Source: Pisciglobus halotolerans (GTDB lineage: Bacteria > Bacillota > Bacilli > Lactobacillales > Carnobacteriaceae). From it: a stretch of 64,000 nucleotides of DNA. Every line of letters begins with the position of its first letter. Position 1 is the stretch's first letter. Below the pieces are notes generated by a model. The model did not search any database and had not been told where the DNA came from. It saw only the letters and a program-made list of their open reading frames with translations. A program made the translations under genes and the position numbers. This document shows, in pieces, positions 47,547 through 56,566 of this stretch. Where the stretch lies: contig NZ_FOQE01000008.1 in NCBI RefSeq assembly GCF_900113675.1, positions 36,850 to 100,849 of the forward strand, given 5' to 3'.

Positions 47547-48776
47547 TTATAATGACTCATCTGCTTCGGTCATGGTCACTGTTGTTGTTTCTTGCTTGCC
47601 ATCACGGTAGTATTTGATTTCTACTTCCTTGTTAAGTTTTGTTGAGTAAATAGCTTTTCGTAATTCAATGGAATCCGTAATTTCTTTTCCATCGAACCCA
47701 ACGATCACGTCGTATTGTTTCAACTTGCCTTTGCTAGCAGCTGATCCTGGCTCAACTTTTGCCACAACAACGCCTGATGTCACATTTTCTGGAAGTTTCA
47801 GCACTGTATTTTGCTGTTGTTCAGAAATTTGTGACAGGTCTAATAGGCTGATACCTAGAACCGGTCTGACAACTTTGCCGTTCTTTTCCAATTGGGCAAT
47901 AATGTCGATCACATCATTACTCGGAATAGCAAATCCCATACCTTCTACCGTATCTTCTGAGATTTTCATAGAGTTGATCCCAATAACCTGACCAGCGATA
48001 TTCACTAAAGCACCGCCTGAGTTCCCAGGGTTGATTGCTGCATCTGTTTGGATCGCCGTTGTTTCCCAGTCTGCTATACCATCACCATTCGTATCAGTGG
48101 CTACACTTCTATTTTTCGCTGAAATGATACCAGAAGTTACAGATGATGCATAGTTGGTTCCAAGTGGAGATCCGATCGCAATTGCCGGTTCACCGACTGT
48201 CAACGCATTAGAATCCCCAAATTCAGCGACCGCTGTCACTTTTTCAGATGGAACTTCCAGCACTGCCAAGTCAGTCCAAACATCCTTTCCAACTAGCTTC
48301 GCTTCGACCTTTGTCCCGTCTTTCATTAAAACTTCGACTGCATCAGAATCTGCAATAACGTGATTATTGGTAACGATATAAGCCTTGTCGCCGTCTTTCT
48401 TGTAAATGACGCCACTACCTTCACTGGCTGTTTGCAAATTGGAGCCTTCTGAGCTGCTGGTATTTTCCGAATTTCCAAATAGGCCTTCAAAGCCATCCAT
48501 ATTTTGTTCTTGCATATTGATCACTGTGACCACTGCATCTTCCACTTTCGCCACAGCGTCCGTGATATCAGAAGACACTTCCACACGTACTTGATTAACG
48601 CCTGCCTCATTCGCTTTTTGTTCTGTTTGAGACGTTGCTGAATCACTAGAAGCATTGTCTTTATTTGTCGTCGTTGAACAGCCTGCTAGTAACAAAACAG
48701 TCAATGTACCAAACAAACTTTTCTTTAGAAGCGAGCGATCCTGTTTTTTATTATGTTCTTTATTCAACTCATTCAC
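47547..48776 (-). CDS. htrA: HtrA/DegP-type serine protease with a lipobox
   Basis: 409 aa. Hydrophobic N-terminal segment LLKKSLFGTLTVLLLAGC with a lipobox at Cys33, then a Ser/Thr-rich linker. The trypsin-like domain has the catalytic triad His139 (TNNHVI), Asp169 (WTDLAVL) and Ser253 (NPGNSGGALV), and a C-terminal PDZ domain (about 310-400; KLKQYDVIVGFDGKEITDS). It degrades misfolded surface proteins outside the membrane. It belongs to the wal gene neighbourhood but is separated from yycJ by the HD gene and a repeat region. Confidence 0.92.
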   Translation of the reverse strand: MNELNKEHNKKQDRSLLKKSLFGTLTVLLLAGCSTTTNKDNASSDSATSQTEQKANEAGVNQVRVEVSSDITDAVAKVEDAVVTVINMQEQNMDGFEGLFGNSENTSSSEGSNLQTASEGSGVIYKKDGDKAYIVTNNHVIADSDAVEVLMKDGTKVEAKLVGKDVWTDLAVLEVPSEKVTAVAEFGDSNALTVGEPAIAIGSPLGTNYASSVTSGIISAKNRSVATDTNGDGIADWETTAIQTDAAINPGNSGGALVNIAGQVIGINSMKISEDTVEGMGFAIPSNDVIDIIAQLEKNGKVVRPVLGISLLDLSQISEQQQNTVLKLPENVTSGVVVAKVEPGSAASKGKLKQYDVIVGFDGKEITDSIELRKAIYSTKLNKEVEIKYYRDGKQETTTVTMTEADESL

Positions 48777-49020
48777 CTCTTAAAATATTTTCTATTTGTT
48801 ATTAGAATAACCGGAATTTTTGAATTTTGTATGAAACAAATAGGATAAAATTCTGTTCTTATCTCTTTTATTCTATCACAGTTTATTCTTCTTCACGTAC
48901 TCTAAAGACTTAAAGACCCCATCCATTTTTTAGCAAAATATTTTCACACTGAAACATACTGTTTTTTTACTTCTCGTCCTATCTTTCATGTCTTTTCTCT
49001 GCTTATTTTAAGTTCTTCTA

Positions 49021-49148
49021 ACACAACAATAAACATTCTTTAGGAAGGAAGCTGCTCTTTCTAAGCTCGGTACAGATTGACGGATTTTTCGACAAGTGCT
49101 AGCAGACGAGGCTTAACAGTATAAGTTAGTTGAATTTTATTGTACTAC
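49021..49148 (+). repeat. 5' module of the composite intergenic repeat
   Basis: ACAACAATAAACATTC ... GAAGCTGCTCTTTCTAAGCTCGGTACAG ... in outline like 42291-42412 and 2738-2833. The bases 48777-49020 before it are AT-rich and contain no gene; htrA's promoter is expected there. Confidence 0.6.
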
Positions 49149-49430
49149 AACTCGCCTACTGATCAAGTTCAGAATGTAAAACCCGCAACTCGTTCACAGA
49201 CCAGGCTCCTGTGATCAAGTGCAGAGTATAAAAACTGCAACTTGTTCGCAGACTAGCCTGCTGTGATCAAGTGCAGAATATAAAGCCTCCAACTCGTTCA
49301 CAGACTAAGCTCCTGTGATCAAGTGCAGAATATAAAACCCGCAACTCGTTCACAGACTAAGCTCCTGTGATCAAGTGCAGAATATAAAGCCTGCAACTCG
49401 TTCACAGACTAAGCTCCTGTGATCAAGTTG
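49149..49430. repeat. 52-bp tandem array 9 (6 units, AACTCGTTCACAG arms)
   Basis: AACTCG/AACTTG arms at 49149, 49187, 49239, 49291, 49343 and 49395: the first spacing is 38 (a 14-base deletion), the next four are exactly 52. Same family and orientation as array 8. It is flanked on both sides by shared modules. Confidence 0.95.
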
Positions 49431-49560
49431 CAGCGAATTTGTCCCGGCGTGGCAGGACGAAAGTGAAAAAGGTCTTTTTTAATGTTGCAAAGTCTCGCTT
49501 CGCTCACTTTGTACTATTTTGCTAAGATTTATGATCTCAATCGAGCTCCATAGCAAGCGA
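49431..49560 (+). repeat. 3' module of the composite intergenic repeat
   Basis: GCAGCGAATTTGTCCCGGCGTGG ... TTGCAAAGTCTCGCTTCGCTCAC ... GCTAAGATTTATGATCTCAATC in outline; matches 38092-38225 (inverted) and 2834-2920. Downstream, 49561-49732 contains a seven-base inverted repeat AGCCTAT/ATAGGCT (49678-49721) of unknown role. Confidence 0.75.
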
Positions 49561-49746
49561 ATGAACCTTTATTGTGTGAATTGCAATGCTAGGAATCAAC
49601 ATCGCTGAGAAGGGTTGTTTCTGCTGGCTCATGCTGTTTCTTGTCAATGAAGGTTGTATTTAAAGAGGAAGAAGGTTAGCCTATAGATAGATTTGAAAAC
49701 GTTTCGTATTGCAAATAGGCTCTTTCTGAATTAAGGGGGATTAAAA

Positions 49747-50304
49747 ATAGAAATAAGAACATTGTTGGAGACTTTATCGATTGCTGAAAATTTAAAGAAT
49801 ACTACTCGTCATTGCTATACATCAAAGGGCAGGCATGAAAGTGTTGCAGAACATAGTTGGATGATGTCTCTCATGGCTTTCTTTATGCAAGACGAATTTC
49901 CTGAAGCTGATATCAATAAAGTGATTAAGATGTGCATCATCCATGATTTAGGCGAGTGTCTTACGGGAGATATTCCTGTATTTGATAAAAATGCAACTCA
50001 TGAAGAAAAAGAGGAAGAATTGCTGTATCATTGGATCAGCTCTTTGCCGTCAACGTATGCAGGAGAAATGAGAGAGCTTTATGAAGAAATGAAAGAACGC
50101 AAAACGATTGAAGCCAAAGTTTATAAGGCGATCGATGGACTTGAAGCATTGATCCAGCACAATCTCTCTGATTTGTCTACTTGGACGCCCAACGAGTATG
50201 ATTTTAATCTTGTCTATGCAGATGATAAAGTGACTTTCTCACATTACCTCACTTCATTAAGGGAAGAGATTCGCAAAGATACCCTTAAGAAAATGGAGCA
50301 ATAA
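49747..50304 (+). CDS. HD-domain phosphohydrolase (YfbR/HDDC2-like 5'-deoxynucleotidase)
   Basis: 185 aa if started at the ATA at 49747; 180 aa if started at the TTG at 49762. The RBS AAGGGGG (49733-49739) is 7 bases before the ATA but 22 before the TTG, so an AUA start, or an ATG-to-ATA change, is likely. HD-superfamily metal residues: RHESVAEHSWMMS (His), MCIIHDLGEC (His-Asp) and a later Asp in AIDGLEALIQH. The family cleaves deoxynucleoside 5'-monophosphates. It is inserted, in opposite orientation, between htrA and yycJ. Confidence 0.82.
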   Translation: MEIRTLLETLSIAENLKNTTRHCYTSKGRHESVAEHSWMMSLMAFFMQDEFPEADINKVIKMCIIHDLGECLTGDIPVFDKNATHEEKEEELLYHWISSLPSTYAGEMRELYEEMKERKTIEAKVYKAIDGLEALIQHNLSDLSTWTPNEYDFNLVYADDKVTFSHYLTSLREEIRKDTLKKMEQ

Positions 50305-50333
50305 ACAGCCGCTTTTATAACTAAATTCAAACG

Positions 50334-50368
50334 AAAGGCTCTGCTACAAAAAATAGCAGAGCCTTTTT
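50334..50368 (+). terminator. Terminator of the HD-domain gene
   Basis: AAAGGCTCTGCTA, seven bases, TAGCAGAGCCTTTTT. Confidence 0.88.
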
Positions 50369-50429
50369 CAAAATAGTAATGTTTGAGGGATGCTTCCAGT
50401 ACAGGTTAGACCCCTGCCGCTAAATGTAT

Positions 50430-51239
50430 TTACAGTGAAAATAAAGCGGTCGGTGCATCTGGATCTGTGTCATTGATGGTAAACACTTCATCAACGCCCA
50501 ATTCCTTTTCGCGGAGTATATTATCTGCGGTTAAATGCGCCAGTTCTTTCATGTTATTGTCTTTGCTCAAATGGCCTAGAAAAATGCGTTTCGTTGCATC
50601 ACCGATCACTTCAGTCAACGCCAAGGCCCCATCTTCATTGGACAAATGCCCCTTATCCCCTAGAATGCGTTGTTTCAAGCTCCATGGGTAACGGCCCATA
50701 CGCAACATTTCCAAGTCATGATTGCTTTCAAATAAGTACGCGTCTGCATTGGTGACGATTCCTCTCATTCGGTCACTTACATAGCCTGTATCGGTCAAGA
50801 TCACAAAGCTCTTGCCATCTTTATGAAAGTTATAAAATTGAGGTGCAACTGCATCGTGAGAAACGCCAAAACTTTCAACGTCAATGTCACCGATCGCCAT
50901 TGTCTTGCCCATTTCAAAAATGTGTTTTTGCTCAACAGCAATATTGCCTACAATGTGGTCCATTGCTTGCCACGTTTTTTCGTTTGCGTAAACATCTAAT
51001 TTATATTTGCGTGCTAAAACACCGACACCATGAACATGATCTCGATGCTCGTGTGTCACTAGAATGCCGTCTAAGTCAGCGGGATCCCGTCCGATCTGGT
51101 TCATCAAGGCAGTGACTTTTTTTCCGCTCAAGCCACAATCTACTAGTATTCTTTGCTTTGCAGATTCAATATAGGTAACATTACCAGAACTTCCGCTAGC
51201 CAAAATACTGATATTTAACCCTCTCTGTAGTTCTTCCAT
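50430..51239 (-). CDS. yycJ: YycJ/WalJ metallo-beta-lactamase-fold protein
   Basis: 269 aa from the ATG at 51239; a GTG nine bases upstream is too close to AGGAGC. MBL-fold hydrolase: ILASGSSGNVTYIES at the N-terminus, metal motif VTHEHRDHVHGVGVLA, LTDTGYVSD and FESNHDLEMLRMGRYPWSLKQRI, then FLGHLSKDNN. In other Firmicutes it is the fifth gene of the walRK operon and is linked to coordination of cell division and replication. Here it is cut off from yycI by a terminator and a MITE-like element, so it needs its own promoter. Confidence 0.92.
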   Translation of the reverse strand: MEELQRGLNISILASGSSGNVTYIESAKQRILVDCGLSGKKVTALMNQIGRDPADLDGILVTHEHRDHVHGVGVLARKYKLDVYANEKTWQAMDHIVGNIAVEQKHIFEMGKTMAIGDIDVESFGVSHDAVAPQFYNFHKDGKSFVILTDTGYVSDRMRGIVTNADAYLFESNHDLEMLRMGRYPWSLKQRILGDKGHLSNEDGALALTEVIGDATKRIFLGHLSKDNNMKELAHLTADNILREKELGVDEVFTINDTDPDAPTALFSL

Positions 51240-51480
51240 CTTGAACACCCGCTCCTTTTTTCATTCCTATCTAGTTTACAACATTCATGCAAGAATTCCC
51301 ACTTCAAAAATAAAAATCTCATCTTCCTTTAAACCTCTGTTTTTCGGACCCTATTATTTCTTAGAAAAGGTCTATTTTAAGCTGCAAGCAAATATATTAC
51401 TGTTAAGTAACATGCATTTTTTCATCCCATCTCATTCTTTAACTCAAGTACGCACAATTCGAATACCGTGGACTTATTTC

Positions 51481-51579
51481 CGTTCTTCCTCTTTTAACGT
51501 TGGTAAAGAAATAGGATTCTAACGAGCTTAGCATTAAAAAAATTGATTTTTTACAGACCAACGTTAACTATTGTAGAAC
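51481..51579 (-). mobile_element. MITE-like element, copy 2 (99 bp)
   Basis: In inverted orientation to copy 1 (14860-14998): the minus strand begins GGTTCTACAATAGTTAACGTTGGT and ends with ACCAACGTTAAAAGAGGAAG. The interior TAAAAAATCAATTT ... ATGCTAA ... TTAGAAT ... TTTCTTT is shared with copy 1 but about 40 bp shorter. It lies between yycI and yycJ. Confidence 0.65.
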
Positions 51580-51593
51580 CCTTTTTTTCCAAC

Positions 51594-51643
51594 AAAAAAA
51601 GCGAAAAGGCGATACGTCCATTTATGGCGCTGCCTTTCCGCTT
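51594..51643 (-). terminator. Terminator after yycI
   Basis: AAGCGGAAAGGC ... GCCTTTTCGCTT followed by seven T on the minus strand. It ends walRK-yycHI before yycJ. Confidence 0.8.
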
Positions 51644-51657
51644 AATAGTTGTTCATG

Positions 51658-52533
51658 CTATTGTTGGCTCTCTGAACCTGATGAAGGAGATGAATCGGCG
51701 GGCACATCTTGCGTTTCTTCTTTGTCATCCGACATGCTTTCTTGCAATACAGAGCCGCTAACAGCATCTACTTGTTCAATGTGAATATTGCTTCCTGAGA
51801 TGATTTCTACCGTCCAAACCGGTGCATACATGCTCAATTCATTCAAATTCAGCGTACGATAATACGTTAAAATCGGTTTACGTACATCCGCATCAGCCGG
51901 TATCTTATTGTTTTGATACAAAACTTCGACTGCATTTTTATCTGTAATCAATTGCCGGCTGTCACCTTGAACCGTTACGGGGCCAGCATATGTCTGCTCA
52001 TAAGAGATGATCTCTTTGCTGCCATTCAGATGCAGCGTGATATTAGCTGTACCATCAGCGATCGGTACGTGATTAGCAATCTGTCCATAAATGATTTGCT
52101 TTTTATTCGGCACGTACCGAATAAATTCATATTCTTCTCCAAATAGGACTTGTTTGCTTTTGATAAAGGTATTGATCCGTTGAATGTCACTAGTCGTTAG
52201 TTTTTCATCTTCCGACAACTTGACCGGTTCTGAAAGGATGCTGACATATAACATCCCTTCTTCATCAACTACACCCGTCTGCTTTGTCAATTGGTCTTTA
52301 TTTTGATCTAATAAGTCATTGGCTTCCGCTTGCACATAAGGTACTTTTAATTCTTCATCATCAAAGGCCGGCAACGTGATGTCCTGATTTTCCATTTCAG
52401 TAACCAAATCGACTTTTCCTGACTGATTACCTATAAAATTATTTTGGTTTTTTTGCGAAAGCTGATAAAGGAAGAAACCATTTAGAAACAGGAAAGTCAC
52501 GATAAAAATCATCTCGATCCGTTTAAAGTCCAT
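51658..52533 (-). CDS. yycI: YycI, WalK-associated membrane protein
   Basis: 291 aa from the ATG at 52533, behind GGAGGAGG; the longer frame starts inside the RBS. A single N-terminal membrane anchor (MDFKRIEMIFIVTFLFLNGFFLYQL in outline) is followed by an extracytoplasmic YycI domain and a polar Ser/Asp-rich tail. With YycH it restrains or modulates WalK activity. It overlaps yycH by 11 bases. Confidence 0.9.
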   Translation of the reverse strand: MDFKRIEMIFIVTFLFLNGFFLYQLSQKNQNNFIGNQSGKVDLVTEMENQDITLPAFDDEELKVPYVQAEANDLLDQNKDQLTKQTGVVDEEGMLYVSILSEPVKLSEDEKLTTSDIQRINTFIKSKQVLFGEEYEFIRYVPNKKQIIYGQIANHVPIADGTANITLHLNGSKEIISYEQTYAGPVTVQGDSRQLITDKNAVEVLYQNNKIPADADVRKPILTYYRTLNLNELSMYAPVWTVEIISGSNIHIEQVDAVSGSVLQESMSDDKEETQDVPADSSPSSGSESQQ

Positions 52534-53839
52534 CTGTGCTTCCTCCTCCATCTTCGATCAATTTTTTCGCGCGCAGCCAATTTCCATGGAGTTCAACATA
52601 CCATTCTGGTTCAAAGTTAACGACACGAGCTGATTGTTTATTACTTTTCCAAGTAAACCCTAAAGTGATATTGCTGACTTCATGCGATCCATAACCAACA
52701 CTTTGCAGCCGCGACATCAACTCGTCTCCAGACAACATTTTTTTGTCTTCTTCTTCGTTGGAAATAGGCGTCTGTGCTACGATCAACGGTACTTGCAAGC
52801 TAGTTAAACCTGTTTCCGTTGTGCCAATGAACGTTACGCCATGCTTGACATCTCCGAAAATAGGCAAATCTTTTAAATAACGTCTAAAGGAGATCTCATT
52901 TGTGACACTTGAGAATTTCGTATAAAAAACATCATTCGGCCAATTTTCATACAGCAGCAATTCATTGAAACTATCCTTGAAACGATCAGGCAAACTCATT
53001 TCATCTCCTGATGTCCGAGAACGATGATACGTTAAGATATTTGTTTCTTCATCGATACTCAACTCACTAAAATAATCAAAATACCGGATCAGCTGATCTT
53101 TGCGGATCGTTTGGACTTCTGATGTATCTTCAAAAAGCCGTTCGATGAATAAGCTGTGCGGCTGCTGTTCAACCATATAAGAATAGTAGGGAACATTGAT
53201 TTCTTTTACTGGCAAATAGACGATATCGCCATTGACTTCATAGCTTTTGGCTGAATAAGCTTCTTCAGGAATCGATTCGGCTAATTCACGCAAGTCTTTT
53301 TCATCATCTTGTTCGACTTCTGCTTGGTAAAAAGTACCGGAATCTGTATTGTAAAAATAAGCTTCTGTAGGATTTGAAACAGAAAAATAGATACGATTAA
53401 AGGTTCGGTTCTGAATATCATTTGGCAAAAAGTCAAAAAATTTCTCATATAACCCAAATGGAATGTTTCCTGAGAAAATGAGTTCGATCGTTTCACCGCT
53501 TTGTGCCAAACGTTCGCGATAATCCGCTTTTTTTACAGCAGTAGGATCAGACAAACTAGACAATTGCCACTCATCAAGCATTTTATTCAGTGAAGAAATG
53601 GTTTTTGAGTGATTGGTCAATTGACTGTTCCCAGCATTGTGAAGTACGATGCTCGAAGGACCAAAAACTTGAGAGATGTTGCGATTGAATGTGACAGACG
53701 TACGAGGTGTATTGTCTTTTTCGTTAGCATTGTCGTTATAATCCCCAGGGTTTCTCCAGATGATGCCGCTCAAATACAAGCTCAAAAAAATCAAGAGTGT
53801 CAAAACTACTTTACGGATCAAAGACCAGTTCCATCTCAT
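52523..53839 (-). CDS. yycH: YycH, WalK-associated membrane protein
   Basis: 438 aa from the ATG at 53839, overlapping the walK stop by ATGA, with AAGGTG 7 bases upstream. N-terminal membrane anchor (residues about 8-27; VVLTLLIFLSLYLSGIIW), then a large extracytoplasmic region of the YycH type. It acts with YycI and WalK at the membrane. Fully embedded in the operon by overlaps on both sides. Confidence 0.9.
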   Translation of the reverse strand: MRWNWSLIRKVVLTLLIFLSLYLSGIIWRNPGDYNDNANEKDNTPRTSVTFNRNISQVFGPSSIVLHNAGNSQLTNHSKTISSLNKMLDEWQLSSLSDPTAVKKADYRERLAQSGETIELIFSGNIPFGLYEKFFDFLPNDIQNRTFNRIYFSVSNPTEAYFYNTDSGTFYQAEVEQDDEKDLRELAESIPEEAYSAKSYEVNGDIVYLPVKEINVPYYSYMVEQQPHSLFIERLFEDTSEVQTIRKDQLIRYFDYFSELSIDEETNILTYHRSRTSGDEMSLPDRFKDSFNELLLYENWPNDVFYTKFSSVTNEISFRRYLKDLPIFGDVKHGVTFIGTTETGLTSLQVPLIVAQTPISNEEEDKKMLSGDELMSRLQSVGYGSHEVSNITLGFTWKSNKQSARVVNFEPEWYVELHGNWLRAKKLIEDGGGSTDGL

Positions 53840-55680
53840 TCCCAATCACCTTCTTCATAAGGCACATACGGCAGTGAAATGTAAAAGGTTGTCCCTTTGC
53901 CTTCTGTGCTTTCTGCCCAGATTTTTCCGCCGTGGTGCTGAATGACTTCTTTAGAAATAGCCAATCCTAATCCCGTTCCGCCCATCGAACGTGCGCGGGC
54001 TTTGTCGACTCTGAAGAAACGGTCGAACACATGCGGCAAGTCTTTTTTCGGGATCCCCAATCCTTGATCTGAAATACTCATCACTACCAGATTATGAGTT
54101 TCCATCAAACGGCAAGTGATCGTGCCGCCGTCTGGAGAATATTTGATCGCATTATTCAAAATATTATCCAGCACCTGCATCATTTTATCGGTATCGGCAT
54201 CGACCCAGATTTCTCGATGAGTGAAATCTCGTTTGATCGCATAATGTTTATCGACATAGGCTTCGCTTTTAAGCATCATATCAAATCGGTCTAATACATG
54301 ATCGAAAAGCTTATTGATATTGGTCAGTTCTGGCTGCAAATTGCTTTTTCCAGAATCCATACGCGACAGCTCCAACAAATCTTGGATCATTCGAATCATT
54401 CGGCTCGTTTCTTCCTGCGTTACACTTAAAAAGCGCGGTGCGATTTCTGGATCTTTCCAAGCGCCATCTGATAAAGCTTCCAAATAACTGCGCATGCTGG
54501 TCAGCGGAGTCCGCAACTCATGCGAAACATTGGAAACAAAAGCTTTTCGTTCACGCTCGATTTTTTCCTGTTCCGTAACATCATGCAGCACACAGACGAT
54601 TCCGCTGATAAAGCCTGTTTCACGTTGAATCAATGAAAAGCCGCCTCTTAAGGTCAGTGGCGTGTCCACTGTTGAAAAATCAAAGAGCATTTCTTCTTGT
54701 GTTTCCAACAATTGGCGCAAAGTCATATCTGTGTCTCTGCCTAGAACACTCAAAATTGATTGTCCCAAAGCTGCTTCTTGAGAAATCCCCAGCATTTCTT
54801 GGGCTTTTTCATTGATGATCACGATTTTTCCTCTGCGATCAGTTGCCAAAACGCCATCTGTCATATGTGTGAGGACACTATCCAGCCTTCTGCGTTCAGC
54901 TTCCGTAATTTCTTGTGCTTCTTCTACTTTATTAGAAAGTTCATTGATCGCCATCGAAAGCTGGCCTAGTTCATCTGCGCCGTGAACCAAAAGCTGACCA
55001 GAATAGTCGCCGCCTGCAATCTTGATCGTTTGCTGCTTCATTTCTGAAATAGGCTTAGTGATGGCCCGGGAAATAACTTGTGCTAAAATAATGGTTAAAG
55101 CACCAGCGATAAGGGAAGCATTTAAAAAGATAATATTGATCTCGTTGATTTGTTTATAAACAGATTCAATATTCGTCTCTAGTAAAACGACACCCAAAAC
55201 ATCATTGGTTCCATTGTCTGCAATAATCGGTGAAACAAGTTTCCAACGCCGATCATTGGTGAGCGGATCGATATACTGGCTCGTTACAGAACTGCCTAAC
55301 AAAAGTCCTTGCTGAACTTCAGGATCAGTTGACTTTCGACCCACCAACGATTGCTTTGTATTGTCGCTCGTTCCCAATATATAATAATTAGGATCGATCA
55401 CTCGTACCTCGATCACGCCGCTTCCTGAAAACTCAGTGATCAAATCTGCCACTGATTTCTGGATATCCGCCTTATTCTCGGCAAGCAAGATCGGCTCCAA
55501 GGTGTTTTCTAAGAACCCAACTTGAAGCGTCCGCTCTTCTTTAAAGTTACTGACGAGCTCTTTTTCCAGTTGATTAACAAAGTTGGCGCCCACGATCTCC
55601 AATGCGACCAGCAGAAGAATAATAAATACCATGACGATCTTAAAACTGATGGATTGAAAAAACTTGATTTTTTTATTCAT
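53836..55680 (-). CDS. walK: Sensor histidine kinase WalK
   Basis: 614 aa. Two membrane segments (about 12-32 and 182-205) bracket an extracytoplasmic sensor domain of about 150 residues. Next are HAMP (to about 260), PAS (265-370), the dimerisation/phosphoacceptor region with the phospho-His in FVSNVSHELRTPLTSMRSY, and an HATPase domain (NNAIKYSPDGG, DQGLGIPKKDLPHVFDRF, GGTGLGLAISKEV). It controls cell-wall metabolism and is essential in most relatives. The ATG has GGGAGGAG upstream. walR is 12 bases before it. Confidence 0.95.
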   Translation of the reverse strand: MNKKIKFFQSISFKIVMVFIILLLVALEIVGANFVNQLEKELVSNFKEERTLQVGFLENTLEPILLAENKADIQKSVADLITEFSGSGVIEVRVIDPNYYILGTSDNTKQSLVGRKSTDPEVQQGLLLGSSVTSQYIDPLTNDRRWKLVSPIIADNGTNDVLGVVLLETNIESVYKQINEINIIFLNASLIAGALTIILAQVISRAITKPISEMKQQTIKIAGGDYSGQLLVHGADELGQLSMAINELSNKVEEAQEITEAERRRLDSVLTHMTDGVLATDRRGKIVIINEKAQEMLGISQEAALGQSILSVLGRDTDMTLRQLLETQEEMLFDFSTVDTPLTLRGGFSLIQRETGFISGIVCVLHDVTEQEKIERERKAFVSNVSHELRTPLTSMRSYLEALSDGAWKDPEIAPRFLSVTQEETSRMIRMIQDLLELSRMDSGKSNLQPELTNINKLFDHVLDRFDMMLKSEAYVDKHYAIKRDFTHREIWVDADTDKMMQVLDNILNNAIKYSPDGGTITCRLMETHNLVVMSISDQGLGIPKKDLPHVFDRFFRVDKARARSMGGTGLGLAISKEVIQHHGGKIWAESTEGKGTTFYISLPYVPYEEGDWE

Positions 55681-55692
55681 CTGCTCCTCCCA

Positions 55693-56394
55693 CTATTCCT
55701 GTTCAGGATTGCGCAAGTAGTAACCTACTCCTCTTCTTGTCACAAGCCAGGCAGGGTGGCTAGGATTGTCTTCGATTTTTTCTCTTAGACGTCGAACGGT
55801 TACATCTACTGTACGGACATCTCCAAAATAATCATAACCCCATACGGTCTGCAATAAGTGTTCTCTCGTCATCACTTGTCCCAGATGCTGAGCCAAGTAA
55901 TGCAGCAATTCAAATTCTCTGTGCGTCAATTCGATCGTTTCTCCACGCTTAGAGACGATATAGGCGTCAGGATGGATCACTAAAGCACCGACTTCAATGT
56001 CGTTAGACTCTTCTTCTTGAACAACGGCATGTGACGTCTGTCTTCTAAGATTAGCTTTCACGCGAGCAGCCAATTCTCGATTTGAAAATGGCTTGGTCAC
56101 ATAATCATCTGCACCCAATTCTAAGCCTAATACTTTGTCGATCTCTGAATCTTTAGCCGTTACCATAATGATCGGCACATCATGCGTTTTGCGCACTTCT
56201 CGGCAAACTTCCAGTCCATCCATTTTCGGCAGCATCAAGTCAAGAACGATCAAATCCGGCTCGACTTCATCCACCATTTCTACCGCTTCTTCACCATCAT
56301 AAGCGGTATATACTTCATAACCTTCTTTCGTTAAATTAAACTTTATAATATCGGAAATCGGCTTTTCATCATCTACAATTAATATCTTTTTCAT
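55693..56394 (-). CDS. walR: Response regulator WalR
   Basis: 233 aa OmpR/PhoB type. Receiver domain with acidic pocket [12 protein letters not shown], phospho-Asp at about 53 in [16 protein letters not shown] and the TAKDSE switch segment. The C-terminal winged helix ends [37 protein letters not shown] in outline, the nearly invariant WalR recognition helix. Phosphorylated by WalK; regulates autolysins and wall synthesis. First gene of the operon; AGGAGG lies before the ATG. Confidence 0.96.
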   Translation of the reverse strand: MKKILIVDDEKPISDIIKFNLTKEGYEVYTAYDGEEAVEMVDEVEPDLIVLDLMLPKMDGLEVCREVRKTHDVPIIMVTAKDSEIDKVLGLELGADDYVTKPFSNRELAARVKANLRRQTSHAVVQEEESNDIEVGALVIHPDAYIVSKRGETIELTHREFELLHYLAQHLGQVMTREHLLQTVWGYDYFGDVRTVDVTVRRLREKIEDNPSHPAWLVTRRGVGYYLRNPEQE

Positions 56395-56533
56395 GTCAGT
56401 TCCTCCTCGATAATCGAGACTTTTTTGTTAAAGGACACACTTGTTCTATCATATTTTATATTATACATAACCTGTAAAGGAAGTGCAAAAAAGGCCAGTA
56501 TCACGCTCTCTAGAAAGACTTTATCCCCAAATT

Positions 56534-56558
56534 AAAAAGAGCCGCTGAAGCTCTTTTC
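56534..56558 (-). terminator. Terminator of the EIIA gene
   Basis: AAGAGC, seven bases, GCTCTTTTT on the minus strand; a short but T-rich terminator. Confidence 0.65.
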
Positions 56559-56566
56559 TTTCCTGC

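Noticed and set aside
49693..49706. cre site upstream of the HD-domain gene
   Set aside because: TGAAAACGTTTCGT matches only 11 of 14 consensus positions and fails at the conserved 3' end.
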